From the NCBI GenBank assembly GCA_944363565.1, contig CALVUI010000002.1, positions 62,001 to 126,000 of the forward strand: a DNA stretch of 64,000 nt, given 5' to 3'. The notes below the pieces were generated by a model that saw only the letters and a list, made by a program, of their open reading frames with translations, was not told the origin of the DNA and searched no databases. Positions within the stretch are counted from its first letter, which is position 1. Each line of letters begins with the position of its first letter. Positions 28,516 through 36,167 of the stretch are shown piece by piece. Origin of the DNA: an uncultured Bacilli bacterium. GTDB taxonomy: Bacteria; Bacillota_I; Bacilli_A; RFN20; CAG-826. The position numbers and the translations under genes are program-made.

Positions 28516-28710
28516 CTATCCTCCGAAGGCTTCCTTGAGCAGATTGATGATGGCGTTGGCCGTCAAATCTTCCAAAACGAGGAATATGGCAGCGAAGGCC
28601 GTAATGCAAATCACGACCGCGATGGTCGGGAAGAGGGTCTCGCGCTTGGGCCAGCGGACGCGCTTGGCTTCCCTCGAGACTTCCCTGATGTATTTGCTTG
28701 CTTTGGTCAT
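28516..28710 (-). CDS. secE: Preprotein translocase subunit SecE
   Basis: 64-residue, single-span subunit of the SecYEG channel that clamps SecY. The cytosolic amphipathic helix carries SREAKRVRWPKRETL, the conserved family signature, followed by one membrane segment (TIAVVICITAFAAIFLVLED). The length is the short Gram-positive type. It lies between rpmG and nusG with close spacing on both sides, the standard bacterial arrangement. Confidence 0.97.
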   Translation of the reverse strand: MTKASKYIREVSREAKRVRWPKRETLFPTIAVVICITAFAAIFLVLEDLTANAIINLLKEAFGG

Positions 28711-28719
28711 AAGCCTCTC

Positions 28720-28869
28720 CTACTTGCTTTCCTTGTGGACGGTGTGGCGGTTGCAATGAGGGCAATACTTCCTCATCTCGATGCGTCTGGGATCGTCTTT
28801 CCGCTTCGTTACCTGGTAATTGCGGTTCAGACATTCCGAGCAAATCAAAACAACCTTTTCCCTACCCAT
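28720..28869 (-). CDS. rpmG: Ribosomal protein L33, zinc-binding form
   Basis: 49 residues; translated directly from the bases: it begins [13 protein letters not shown] and ends HTVHKESK. C10, C13, C36 and C39 form a zinc ribbon, so this is the C-plus form of L33. It precedes secE by nine bases and has its own strong promoter at 28893-28920. The ATG at 28867-28869 has no more than a weak ribosome site (GAGTTGAAA). Confidence 0.96.
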   Translation of the reverse strand: MGREKVVLICSECLNRNYQVTKRKDDPRRIEMRKYCPHCNRHTVHKESK

Positions 28870-28892
28870 TTTCAACTCTAGAAAGCATGCAA

Positions 28893-28920
28893 ACTATAAA
28901 CCACTCTTTCCCCCTGTCAA
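28893..28920 (-). promoter_or_regulatory. Consensus promoter of rpmG-secE-nusG
   Basis: Leftward TTGACA (28920-28915) is a perfect -35, with a 16-base gap and TATAGT (28898-28893) at -10. Transcription would begin about 15-20 bases before the rpmG start, so the leader is very short. The -35 is embedded in a CCCCC/GGGGG dyad. Confidence 0.85.
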
Positions 28921-28933
28921 GGGGGAAGGTTTG

Positions 28934-28958
28934 GGGGTCCCTAGGCCCTAGGGTCCCC
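28934..28958 (-). repeat. GC-rich hairpin between the sigma-factor gene and rpmG
   Basis: GGGG-T-CCCTAG and CTAGGG-T-CCCC pair around GCC with one central mismatch (28934-28958). No T-run follows on the minus strand. It may still end or stabilise the sigma-factor transcript just before the rpmG promoter. Nothing else is recognisable in 28959-29078 apart from a small GGGGATTTCCCC stem. Confidence 0.5.
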
Positions 28959-29078
28959 ATGGATGGAAAACGAAGGCCGTTATGATTTCAAAATCCCTGC
29001 AATTTGAAGGGGAAATCCCCACAAATGGATGAAGGGATTATTCGAAAACCACGCAGAAGGTGAATATTTTGATGAAAA

Positions 29079-29687
29079 TCAAATAGCGGTCCCCAAACGT
29101 TCCTTGATGAAGTCGGAGAAGACCTTGTAACGGCTCTTGACCATCTTCAAGGTCATGTTGGTCAGGCGCATGATTTCCTTGATGGTCTTGCCTTCGAAAC
29201 GGAGGGAGGCGATGAGGAGGACCTTCTTGTCGAGCTCTTCCGGGGCGTCCCCGAGGGCCATCGCTTCTTCGGCGTAGTTGAGGTAGACCCTGGGGTCATC
29301 GTAATTGGAAGCGGGTATGACGTCATTGAAGGTCAGTTCGCTTTGGTCATCGTTCTTCAAGGGCTCATCTAGATGAAAGACGTTGCTACGGTCGGCCACG
29401 GCCTTGGAGATGTTGCGGTACATGTCGTGGGTCAAGGCCTTCTCTAGGTAGTTCTTGAAGAGGCATTGGCCGAAGCGGAAGGAGGAGAGGGCATTGAGGA
29501 AGGTGGAGAAGAACTCGGTCCCGAGGTCGAAGGAAGAATAGGAGGAATAGGCTCCGGGAGCGGCCCTGCGGGCATGGAAGTCGCGGGTCGCGTAATAACG
29601 CTTGGTCAGTAGCTCCCGGCATCCCTCGTGGCCGAAACGCGAGAGTAGCAAAAGCTCCTCATCGCCAAGATCATCAAAATAATCCAT
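29079..29687 (-). CDS. SigH-like RNA polymerase sigma factor (sigma-70 family)
   Basis: 202 residues. An N-terminal region-2-like part (about 50-100: GTEFFSTFLNALSSFRFGQC, then KALTHDMYRNI) and a C-terminal region-4 helix-turn-helix (KTIKEIMRLTNMTLKMVKSR) are visible. In Bacillus, sigH occupies this same place between rlmB/yacP and rpmG, which supports the assignment more than sequence alone does. It may direct a small alternative regulon; the target genes are unknown. The ATG at 29687 has AGGAGG five bases upstream; the GTG two codons earlier overlaps that site. The overall sequence is divergent, so gene-level orthology to sigH is likely but not proven. Confidence 0.8.
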   Translation of the reverse strand: MDYFDDLGDEELLLLSRFGHEGCRELLTKRYYATRDFHARRAAPGAYSSYSSFDLGTEFFSTFLNALSSFRFGQCLFKNYLEKALTHDMYRNISKAVADRSNVFHLDEPLKNDDQSELTFNDVIPASNYDDPRVYLNYAEEAMALGDAPEELDKKVLLIASLRFEGKTIKEIMRLTNMTLKMVKSRYKVFSDFIKERLGTAI

Positions 29688-29711
29688 AAGCACCTCCTGC
29701 TTGGAGGTCTA

Positions 29712-30476
29712 TTATCGCCGATGGGTTTTCCTTTTCAAAGAGGCAACCGCCATGAAGAGGGCCCCGGCCACCGCCGCGTTGAGGCTATTGACGTGCCCTT
29801 TCATCGGAATTTTCACAAGATAATCGCAGTTTTCCTTTACTAGACGCGAGATCCCGAAACCTTCGGATCCGATGACGATGGCCATCTTCCCGGAATAGTC
29901 GATCTCGTCGTATTCGAGCTTGGCCTTGCCGTCGGTGGCGACCAGCCAATACCCGTTCTCCTTCAGTTCCTTGATGGCCATAGAAAGATTGCTGACTAGG
30001 CAAAGGGGAACGTAGTTGAAGGCCCCGGTCGAGACCTTGGCCACCGTCTTGGTGAGGGGCGACTGGCCCCTCTCCTTCAAAATGAAGCCGTCGATCCCGA
30101 GGGCGTCGGCGCTTCTTAATAGCGAGCCGAGATTGACCGGGTCCTCGATCCCGTCGAGGAGGAAGAGGAGGGGATCCTTCTTCTCCCCGATCTTCCTAAG
30201 TAGTCCCTCCAGGGAATAGGTCGGGATGGCATTGACGACGCAGACCAAGCCTTGGTGGGAACCGGTTTCCGCCAGGTCGCCTAGCTTGGCTTCGTCAAGA
30301 TAGCCGTAGTCGACCCCGTGTTCCTCGGCCAGCTTGATGATGGGGTCGCCCTTCCTTTTGGGAGAAAGGAAAAGGTGGCGGGCATTGCCGGCCTCGATGG
30401 AGGCTAGGACGGCATTGCGGCCAGAAACGATGAGGGAACCGGCGAAGGGCCGTTCTTTGGGTCTATGTTTATGCAT
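29712..30476 (-). CDS. rlmB: 23S rRNA 2'-O-methyltransferase RlmB (SpoU family)
   Basis: 254-residue SPOUT methyltransferase that would modify G2251 of 23S rRNA. A small N-terminal substrate-binding domain (VSGRNAVLASIEAGNARHLF) precedes the trefoil-knot domain. SpoU motifs in order: NLGSLLRSADALG, IVIGSEGFGIS and IPMKGHVNSLNAAVAGALFM. The start at 30476 overlaps the MgtC gene stop by eight bases. The cysS-rlmB-sigma order matches Bacillus. Confidence 0.95.
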   Translation of the reverse strand: MHKHRPKERPFAGSLIVSGRNAVLASIEAGNARHLFLSPKRKGDPIIKLAEEHGVDYGYLDEAKLGDLAETGSHQGLVCVVNAIPTYSLEGLLRKIGEKKDPLLFLLDGIEDPVNLGSLLRSADALGIDGFILKERGQSPLTKTVAKVSTGAFNYVPLCLVSNLSMAIKELKENGYWLVATDGKAKLEYDEIDYSGKMAIVIGSEGFGISRLVKENCDYLVKIPMKGHVNSLNAAVAGALFMAVASLKRKTHRR

Positions 30477-31215
30477 CGGCGGACAGTTGGACTTCGAGGG
30501 GCCTGAGGATGAGGCGCAGTTCATCGATGAAGGCGGTGGAGGAAGACTTCGAGGCAAAGGAGCAACGCATGGTGATTCGTAAGGCCTGCATCCCCTGGTA
30601 GAGGACGATTTCGCTCCTGGTTTCCCTGACGGTCACGGAGTAACGGGAGGCCACCAGAAGCACGTCCTTGAGGACGGCCTTGTCGGTCGGGACCACGATC
30701 ATGAGGACCGGGTTCTTCCTCGAGGCGAATCTTTCGACCTTCCGCATGGCCACGAGGATGAAGAAAGAAAGAACGGTGGCGAAGATGGCAATCACGAAGT
30801 TGCCGCTACCGGCCGCTAAGCCGATGGCCATCACAAGCCAGAGGGTCGAGGCGGTGGTCAGACCCTTGACGTCGATCCCGGTCTGGACGATGGTCCCGGC
30901 GCCCAGGAAGCCGATCCCGGAAATGACCTGGGCAGCCAGACGGGCCGGGTCGCGGGTCGGGAACAAATCCGACGAAAAGCCATAGACCGAGATGACCATG
31001 ATGAGGGCGGAGCCTAGACCCACCAAAAGATGGGTCCTAAGGCCGGCCGCATGGCCGTGGTATTCGCGTTCGAAACCGATGATGAAGGTGAGGCCGGCGG
31101 CTAATAGAAGGCTCAGGGCCACGAGGCAAAGGTTCCCGAGCACCAGCAAATCGGAGTTCCCGGTTGCGAAACCGCTGTTGAACCATTCGATGATGAGGGA
31201 GTCGATGCTCGTCAC
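30469..31215 (-). CDS. MgtC/SapB-family membrane protein
   Basis: 248 residues. The N-terminal half has five or so membrane segments and the MgtC signature region FIIGFEREYHGHAAGLRTHL, then GIGFLGAGTIVQ. The C-terminal half is a soluble ACT-like domain. MgtC proteins are tied to growth at low magnesium and to ATP-synthase control in enterobacteria; many homologues in Bacillota have no tested role. The start is GTG, sharing one base with the cysS stop (TAGTG), with AAAGGA upstream. It occupies the place where Bacilli carry mrnC (mini-RNase III) between cysS and rlmB. Confidence 0.9.
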   Translation of the reverse strand: MTSIDSLIIEWFNSGFATGNSDLLVLGNLCLVALSLLLAAGLTFIIGFEREYHGHAAGLRTHLLVGLGSALIMVISVYGFSSDLFPTRDPARLAAQVISGIGFLGAGTIVQTGIDVKGLTTASTLWLVMAIGLAAGSGNFVIAIFATVLSFFILVAMRKVERFASRKNPVLMIVVPTDKAVLKDVLLVASRYSVTVRETRSEIVLYQGMQALRITMRCSFASKSSSTAFIDELRLILRPLEVQLSADA

Positions 31216-32561
31216 TAGAGGAGTCCTTTCTTCATTAGATCGTCCCGCAAGAGATCGCTTTTGGCGTAGTCCCTATTGGCCTTGGCTTCATTATAAGCCA
31301 AGAGGCTTTCCTTGTCTTCCTGGCTTAGGACCACCTTCTCGGGAAGAAGGCCGAGGATCGAAAGCTCCTTGTGGCAGACCCCGAAGGCCTTGAGGAGGTC
31401 GGCGGGTACGGCTTTGGAATTCCTAAGCAGAATATTGAGTTTCTTGAAGTCCTCGTAAAGGACGCTCAAGGCGTTGGGGGTATTCAAATCGTCGCAAATC
31501 CCGTCCAAAAATGCCGATATATCGACTTCTTGTTCAATGTAGGGATCGATATCCAAGAGGCTGAGACGGACGGCCGCCTTCTTGTAGGAAGCAAATATGG
31601 CACTTAATTTGGCCTTGCTTTCCGTAAGCAGTTCCTCGCTGAAGGAAACCGGGGCCCGGTAATGGGTAGATAGAAGGGTGAGGCGGAAGGGCAAACCCCC
31701 ATAGGCCGAAACGACGTCCTTGGCCAGCATGACGTTATGCTTGCTCTTGCTCATCTTCTCGTTGCCCATGTTGATGAAGCCGTTATGCATCCAGTAACGG
31801 GCCAAGCCGTTGCCATTATGGGCCAGGCTTTGGGCCCGCTCGTTTTCATGATGCGGGAACTTGAGGTCGAAGCCGCCGCCATGGATGTCGATGAGACCGT
31901 TTTGCTCCCTAAAGAGGGAATCGATCATGACACAGCATTCACTATGCCAGCCGGGACGGCCCTCTCCCCAGGGGGAAGGCCATTTGATCCCGACCTCGGT
32001 CTTCTTCCACAAAGCAAAATCAAGGGGGTCTTCCTTCTTGCTACTAACCTCGATCCGGGCCCCTTGTTCGAGGTCGGCGACGCTATTGCCGGAGAGTTCC
32101 CCGTAGCCCTTGACCTTCTTGACCCGGAAGTAGACGTCGCCGTCCACTTCGTAGGCGTAGCCCTTCTTCACAAGGTCATCGATATAGGCGATGATCTTCC
32201 CCATGTAGGCGGTGGGGGTGGGAGTGAAATCAGGCGTCATGATGGCCATCTGCGAGGATAATTGACGATATTCCTCGATCACGCGGTCCGTTAATTCCTT
32301 CTCGGTGATCCCCAAACGCTGGGCCTCGGCGATGATCTTGTCATCGACGTCGGTGTAGTTGGAGACATAGGTCACCTTGTAACCCAAAGCCAAAAGTAGA
32401 CGCCTCAAGGTGTCGAAGACGACGGGAGGCCGGAAGTTCCCGATGTGGGGGGAAGCGTAGACCGTGGGGCCGCAGACGTAGATCGAGACCTCGTTCTCCT
32501 TAAGGGGAACGAAGACTTCCTTGCGGCCGCTCAGGGAATTGAAGATTTTCAGTTCTTTCAT
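31215..32561 (-). CDS. cysS: Cysteinyl-tRNA synthetase
   Basis: 448-residue class I synthetase that charges tRNA-Cys. Signatures: zinc ligand C30 in YVCGPTVY, HIGN at about 40-43, GWHSECCVM and FPHHENE (further zinc ligands), and KMSKSKHN near residue 260. The C-terminal helical domain ends LRDDLMKKGLL. I start at the ATG at 32561 (MKELKIFNSLSGRKE); no strong Shine-Dalgarno is seen. The HAD phosphatase gene ends 19 bases upstream, so they are probably one transcript. Confidence 0.97.
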   Translation of the reverse strand: MKELKIFNSLSGRKEVFVPLKENEVSIYVCGPTVYASPHIGNFRPPVVFDTLRRLLLALGYKVTYVSNYTDVDDKIIAEAQRLGITEKELTDRVIEEYRQLSSQMAIMTPDFTPTPTAYMGKIIAYIDDLVKKGYAYEVDGDVYFRVKKVKGYGELSGNSVADLEQGARIEVSSKKEDPLDFALWKKTEVGIKWPSPWGEGRPGWHSECCVMIDSLFREQNGLIDIHGGGFDLKFPHHENERAQSLAHNGNGLARYWMHNGFINMGNEKMSKSKHNVMLAKDVVSAYGGLPFRLTLLSTHYRAPVSFSEELLTESKAKLSAIFASYKKAAVRLSLLDIDPYIEQEVDISAFLDGICDDLNTPNALSVLYEDFKKLNILLRNSKAVPADLLKAFGVCHKELSILGLLPEKVVLSQEDKESLLAYNEAKANRDYAKSDLLRDDLMKKGLL

Positions 32562-32580
32562 TGGGGCAATTCTACCATAC

Positions 32581-33231
32581 TCACCCGGCTTTGACGGCCT
32601 TGATGAGGTCGAGGGGCTTATCGATGACATAGTCCGCCCTTTTTAAGAGTTCCGGGGTGTATTTCCCATAACCCCATAGGCAGAGGACGTCTTGGCAACC
32701 CAAAGCCTCCGATAGTTCGATGTCGGGCAAGGAATCCCCGACATAGAGGATGTCTTCTTTGGTAAGACCATGCCGGATCAGCATCTCGATCAACAAGGTG
32801 GGATCGGGCTTCTTCGGACGGTTGTCCAAGGCCCCTTGGACTTCCTCGAAAGTCGAGCCGTAGAAGTTATCGACGATGGCCTTGGCCAAGGGATCGGGCT
32901 TGTTGGAAAAGACATAGAGGGAAAGACCCATGTCCTTCAAAGTGACGAGGGTTTTGGGCATCTCGGGGTAAGGCTCGCTATGGAGGAGCTGGTATTGGCC
33001 GTATAGAGGCATGTAAAGCTCCTTGAGGCGATGGAAATTGGCCTCGTCATCGTAGTGTCCAAGGGCCTTATGGCAAAGGATGTCGGTGCCCCGCCCGATG
33101 AAGGAACGGACCTCCTCCCGGCTATAACGCATCGGTAGACCCATCTTTGCCAAGGCATCGTTGAGGGCCTCCCCGATGTCCTTGAGGGTATCGAGCAAGG
33201 TCCCATCCAAATCGAAGAAGACGGCTTTCAT
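32581..33231 (-). CDS. HAD-superfamily phosphatase (phosphoglycolate phosphatase-like)
   Basis: 216-residue HAD hydrolase. Motif I is DLDGTL, with D7 as nucleophile and D9 as acid. Motif II is FSNK (about residue 108). Motif III lysine lies in RPKKPDP, and motif IV is VGDSLPDIE. A helical cap sits between motifs I and II. It resembles Gph/PpaX enzymes, but HAD substrates cannot be named from sequence, so no symbol is given. The ribosome site is weak. It follows a small lipoprotein gene by 15 bases and precedes cysS. Confidence 0.9.
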   Translation of the reverse strand: MKAVFFDLDGTLLDTLKDIGEALNDALAKMGLPMRYSREEVRSFIGRGTDILCHKALGHYDDEANFHRLKELYMPLYGQYQLLHSEPYPEMPKTLVTLKDMGLSLYVFSNKPDPLAKAIVDNFYGSTFEEVQGALDNRPKKPDPTLLIEMLIRHGLTKEDILYVGDSLPDIELSEALGCQDVLCLWGYGKYTPELLKRADYVIDKPLDLIKAVKAG

Positions 33232-33246
33232 GGGGAAATTAAAGAC

Positions 33247-33705
33247 CTAAAGGTAATAAAGGGAAAGGAAATAGTTCGCCGAGAAGGTCCCCTCCCCTTC
33301 TTCGACGTAACTTCCGTCCCGTAGAAGCCCGACTTGGCACTGGATCCGCGTCCCCTCGGTTTGGCGGTCGAAATAGCCACGGAAGACCCGGACCCCGGGC
33401 TGTTGGCTTTCAAGGATCTCCGTCACTTCGAGGTATTCGGTTCCTTCGAAGATCTCGCAGTAGGAAGTCACCAAGGAATAATCCGCCTCGTCGACCCTGA
33501 CGGAGATGACTTCTTTGCCGCTTGAAGAAAGGAAGGTCTCCAGATGGTAATCAAGACCGCCGAAGTCGTAATAGGGAATGTAATCCCCCTTGGCAAGAGA
33601 GGAAATCAAAGAGGCTTCCGAGGAATTCCAGGTCCCCACGGCCCCACAGGAAGAAAGCAGGAATGGGAGACAAATCAAAGACAAAATGACGGAGCGTTTT
33701 TTCAC
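33247..33705 (-). CDS. Small lipoprotein, single-domain member of the LPYFDF family
   Basis: 152-residue lipoprotein with lipobox LSSC at about 17-20. After the anchor comes IPYYDFGGLDYHLETFLSSS, the same opening as the first repeat of both large lipoproteins nearby (IPYYDFAAAG and LPYFDFSSLG), so it is a one-domain relative. No enzymatic motif was seen and I do not recognise the family. The start is GTG (33705) without a visible Shine-Dalgarno. A TAAAAT box ends only six bases before it, so a leaderless mRNA is possible. It seems to lead the HAD-cysS transcript. Confidence 0.8.
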   Translation of the reverse strand: MKKRSVILSLICLPFLLSSCGAVGTWNSSEASLISSLAKGDYIPYYDFGGLDYHLETFLSSSGKEVISVRVDEADYSLVTSYCEIFEGTEYLEVTEILESQQPGVRVFRGYFDRQTEGTRIQCQVGLLRDGSYVEEGEGTFSANYFLSLYYL

Positions 33706-33732
33706 GCGGTGATTTTACCATCCCCTTGGGGA

Positions 33733-33762
33733 AATAAAAAAAGCATCCCCGGAGGGATGCTT
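33733..33762 (-). terminator. Intrinsic terminator after the first large repeat lipoprotein
   Basis: AAGCATCCC and GGGATGCTT form a perfect nine-pair stem with a four-base loop, followed by TTTTTTTATTT on the minus strand. It lies 18 bases after the stop of the lipoprotein gene and 28 bases before the next GTG. Confidence 0.95.
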
Positions 33763-33779
33763 ATGGAAGAAAGAAGGCT

Positions 33780-35978
33780 TTAGAGAACGACGATCTCCGT
33801 GCAGTTGTTGGCCACGTCTTCCGTGATCTGGAGGGAGTAGACCTTGGAGCTGGTCGCGAAGCTATAGCTGGCGGTCGTCCCTTCGACCGGGGTCTCGTCC
33901 TTGACGTAGCCGGCCGCTAGGAGGGCGGTTTCGTATTCGGCGATGAAGCCGGTTGCGAAGACATAACCGACGAACCATTCCTCGATGCCGGTCGTGAAGT
34001 AGACCGGGGTCTTCGCGTCGACCGGGAAGTGCGGAACGGTCACCCCAAGGAGGAGGCTCAGGAACATGGTGGCATTGTCGAGCTTGGTATCGGTGTAGCC
34101 CCAGATTTCCCCGTTTTGGACCAGAACCCCGATGGTTCCGGATTCGTCATCGAAGACGACCTGGATGGTGAGCGAGAGCTCGGCATCCCAGTAGAGGGTC
34201 CCGAAGTCCGGATGATAGCCGTGGAGGTAGCCTTCTCCCTCGAGGGCGGCCACATAGGCATCGTAATCGGCTTGATCGACGCCATAGGCGAGGAACTGCA
34301 AGGCCGAATCGCCGGAGAGGTCTTCATAGTAGGCAGCCCCGTCAAGAGCCGGGATGGTCTTGGTGATGCCAAGGCCCGCTAGGGTCTCATCGACCCCGAG
34401 TTCGGCATAGGTATCGACGTAGGGAACGCTTTCCATGTAGATGGAAGTGCCGTAATCCGGATCATCGAAGACCGTGACCATAACCTTGCCGGTGGCATCG
34501 AACCAGGCTTCCTTGGTGGCATCGTAGGTCCAGCCGGAATCCGCGGCATTGAGCTGGGCGGCATATTCATCGGCGTGGGGGACGAAGGTCCCGTCATCGG
34601 CCAGATCGATGAGGTCGATGTTGAAGCTACCGTCCTCAACGAAGACGTAGATGGTCCCAAACTGCCAGTCGAAGGTCGGCTCCGGCAGGACCGCGGTCGA
34701 CTCCGGAGAGTAGACCTTGAGCTGATCGGCGATGGTATCGGCCGGCCATTCGGTGACGTAATTGTCTTCCCAAGCGCTTAGATAGATGTCGGTGGTCCCA
34801 AAATCGGGGTCATAGGCGACGTTGACGAGGTAATCGCCCTTCGGATCCCCGTAATAGAATTCGCCGTCGATGTAGGCGGCGGCCGTGAAGCCGGCGTCTA
34901 GGAGGACTTGGACATAGGCATCGACCTGATCTTCGCCATAGGCGTAGATGTAATAGATGCCGTAGCTGGCCATGTAGTCATCGACTTGGTAGAAGTTGAC
35001 GGGATTGGGAAGGGCCGGGAGCGGGGTCGCCTCCCCATCGGCGGCCAAGGTATCGAGGAATTCGCCAACTCTGGCGGCCGGCCACTGGGTCAAAATGGTG
35101 TTGACCCCGATCTGGAGGGTGGTGAAGCCGGTATTGAAGTCGTAGTCGATGAGGAAGAGGGAGATGGTATCGTCGGGCGAAGCGTAGTATCTCCCGAAGT
35201 CGATGGCTCCTTCGACCTCTTTCCAACCGGCGGCCTCGAGGTCTTCGCTGTAGGCGGCGGCGTTGCCCGAGATGTCGACCATGGCGTACGGGGTGTAGAG
35301 GCTATCGTAGCCCATATAGGTCGCGTAGCTCCTTTCGCCATCGAGGGTCGGAACCGGGAGGACGACGCCCGGGACTCCGGTCGCGGTCTCGATGAGGGCG
35401 GTGATTTCTTCAGCCGGCCATTCGGCAACGGTGATCCTGCCCGGGAAGTAAACGGCCTGGAAGATCCCTTCGGTGGCGGTGGCCGGTAAGGTTAACCCGT
35501 CGGCGTTGACGAGGGAAATCTGAAGTTGGACTTCGCTCCCGTCATCGTAGGTCCCGTCGAGGACGGTGAGGCCGTCGGCCGGATCCAAGCCGTAGAGCAG
35601 GGTATTGTCGACGTAGATTTCGCTTTCGATGTGGGCGGCCTTGAAGCCGGCGAGGACTTCCTGGTTGGCCGCCGGGGCGGTGATGACGATGACGTCTCCC
35701 CCGTCGGCATCGCTGCCGAGGCTGAATTCATGTTCGACTCCGGCAGCGGCGAAGTCGTAATAAGGGATGGGGTGGTTCTCGCCGAGGACCTCTTCGATGA
35801 GGGCGAGCTCATCCTCGGTCCAGTTCGGGGCCGGGGCCGGCGGGGTCGTCTCGCTGGTCGAGGTCTCGTCTGGGGTGGTTTCGCTGGTGGTAACACTCGA
35901 CTCACCATCGGTCGGACCGCAGGCCGTAAGACCCAAGGCTGCCAGGGCTATGAACAAAGGCAGGGTTTTGGCTTTCAT
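33780..35978 (-). CDS. Large repeat lipoprotein of unknown function (LPYFDF family)
   Basis: 732-residue lipoprotein with lipobox LTAC, then a Thr/Glu/Pro-rich linker to about residue 50. The rest reads as about six degenerate repeats of 100-115 residues. Repeat marks are a WPA/WPAxxI helix start, a LPxP turn, a Tyr/Asp-rich middle, an AGW or AGF helix end and a strand pair near DPDxGTTxIY. The first unit opens IPYYDF. It is paralogous end to end with the lipoprotein at 36168-38360; both C-termini read ITEDxANNCT. It is very acidic and aromatic, with no catalytic signature that I recognise. The start at 35978 has AAAGGAG, and it has its own promoter and terminator. Surface adhesin, binding protein or inhibitor are all open. 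Confidence 0.85.
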   Translation of the reverse strand: MKAKTLPLFIALAALGLTACGPTDGESSVTTSETTPDETSTSETTPPAPAPNWTEDELALIEEVLGENHPIPYYDFAAAGVEHEFSLGSDADGGDVIVITAPAANQEVLAGFKAAHIESEIYVDNTLLYGLDPADGLTVLDGTYDDGSEVQLQISLVNADGLTLPATATEGIFQAVYFPGRITVAEWPAEEITALIETATGVPGVVLPVPTLDGERSYATYMGYDSLYTPYAMVDISGNAAAYSEDLEAAGWKEVEGAIDFGRYYASPDDTISLFLIDYDFNTGFTTLQIGVNTILTQWPAARVGEFLDTLAADGEATPLPALPNPVNFYQVDDYMASYGIYYIYAYGEDQVDAYVQVLLDAGFTAAAYIDGEFYYGDPKGDYLVNVAYDPDFGTTDIYLSAWEDNYVTEWPADTIADQLKVYSPESTAVLPEPTFDWQFGTIYVFVEDGSFNIDLIDLADDGTFVPHADEYAAQLNAADSGWTYDATKEAWFDATGKVMVTVFDDPDYGTSIYMESVPYVDTYAELGVDETLAGLGITKTIPALDGAAYYEDLSGDSALQFLAYGVDQADYDAYVAALEGEGYLHGYHPDFGTLYWDAELSLTIQVVFDDESGTIGVLVQNGEIWGYTDTKLDNATMFLSLLLGVTVPHFPVDAKTPVYFTTGIEEWFVGYVFATGFIAEYETALLAAGYVKDETPVEGTTASYSFATSSKVYSLQITEDVANNCTEIVVL

Positions 35979-36040
35979 GATGTATCTCCTTTCTATGAGG
36001 ACCCGGTAGAGGGTCACCTAGTTCCCCTAGGATGGGCGGT

Positions 36041-36068
36041 ATTTTGGGGTAATTTTGTCTAACGTCAA
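36041..36068 (-). promoter_or_regulatory. Candidate promoter of the large lipoprotein at 33780-35978
   Basis: Leftward TTGACG (36068-36063), a 16-base gap, then CAAAAT (36046-36041). The leader of about 55 bases contains a GACCC/GGGTC stem before the Shine-Dalgarno. The surrounding intergenic DNA is AT-rich compared with the genes. Confidence 0.5.
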
Positions 36069-36124
36069 GCAGAATTTGCATTGTTCCCGCCCGAAGTTTC
36101 CAATCAAAACTAATCTTCAGGGAC

Positions 36125-36150
36125 AAAAGAAAAGGCCCCCGGAGGGGCCT
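36125..36150 (-). terminator. Intrinsic terminator of the hydCBA-lipoprotein unit
   Basis: AGGCCCC and GGGGCCT pair perfectly around a four-base loop and are followed by TTTCTTTTG on the minus strand. It lies 17 bases after the stop of the lipoprotein gene coupled to the hydrogenase. Confidence 0.93.
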
Positions 36151-36167
36151 CTTATTGGGGATGGCCT

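Noticed and set aside
27959-28843. A 294-codon reading of nusG extended upstream
   Set aside because: The first 110 codons run through secE and rpmG in another frame; the NusG start at 28513 has its own ribosome site.
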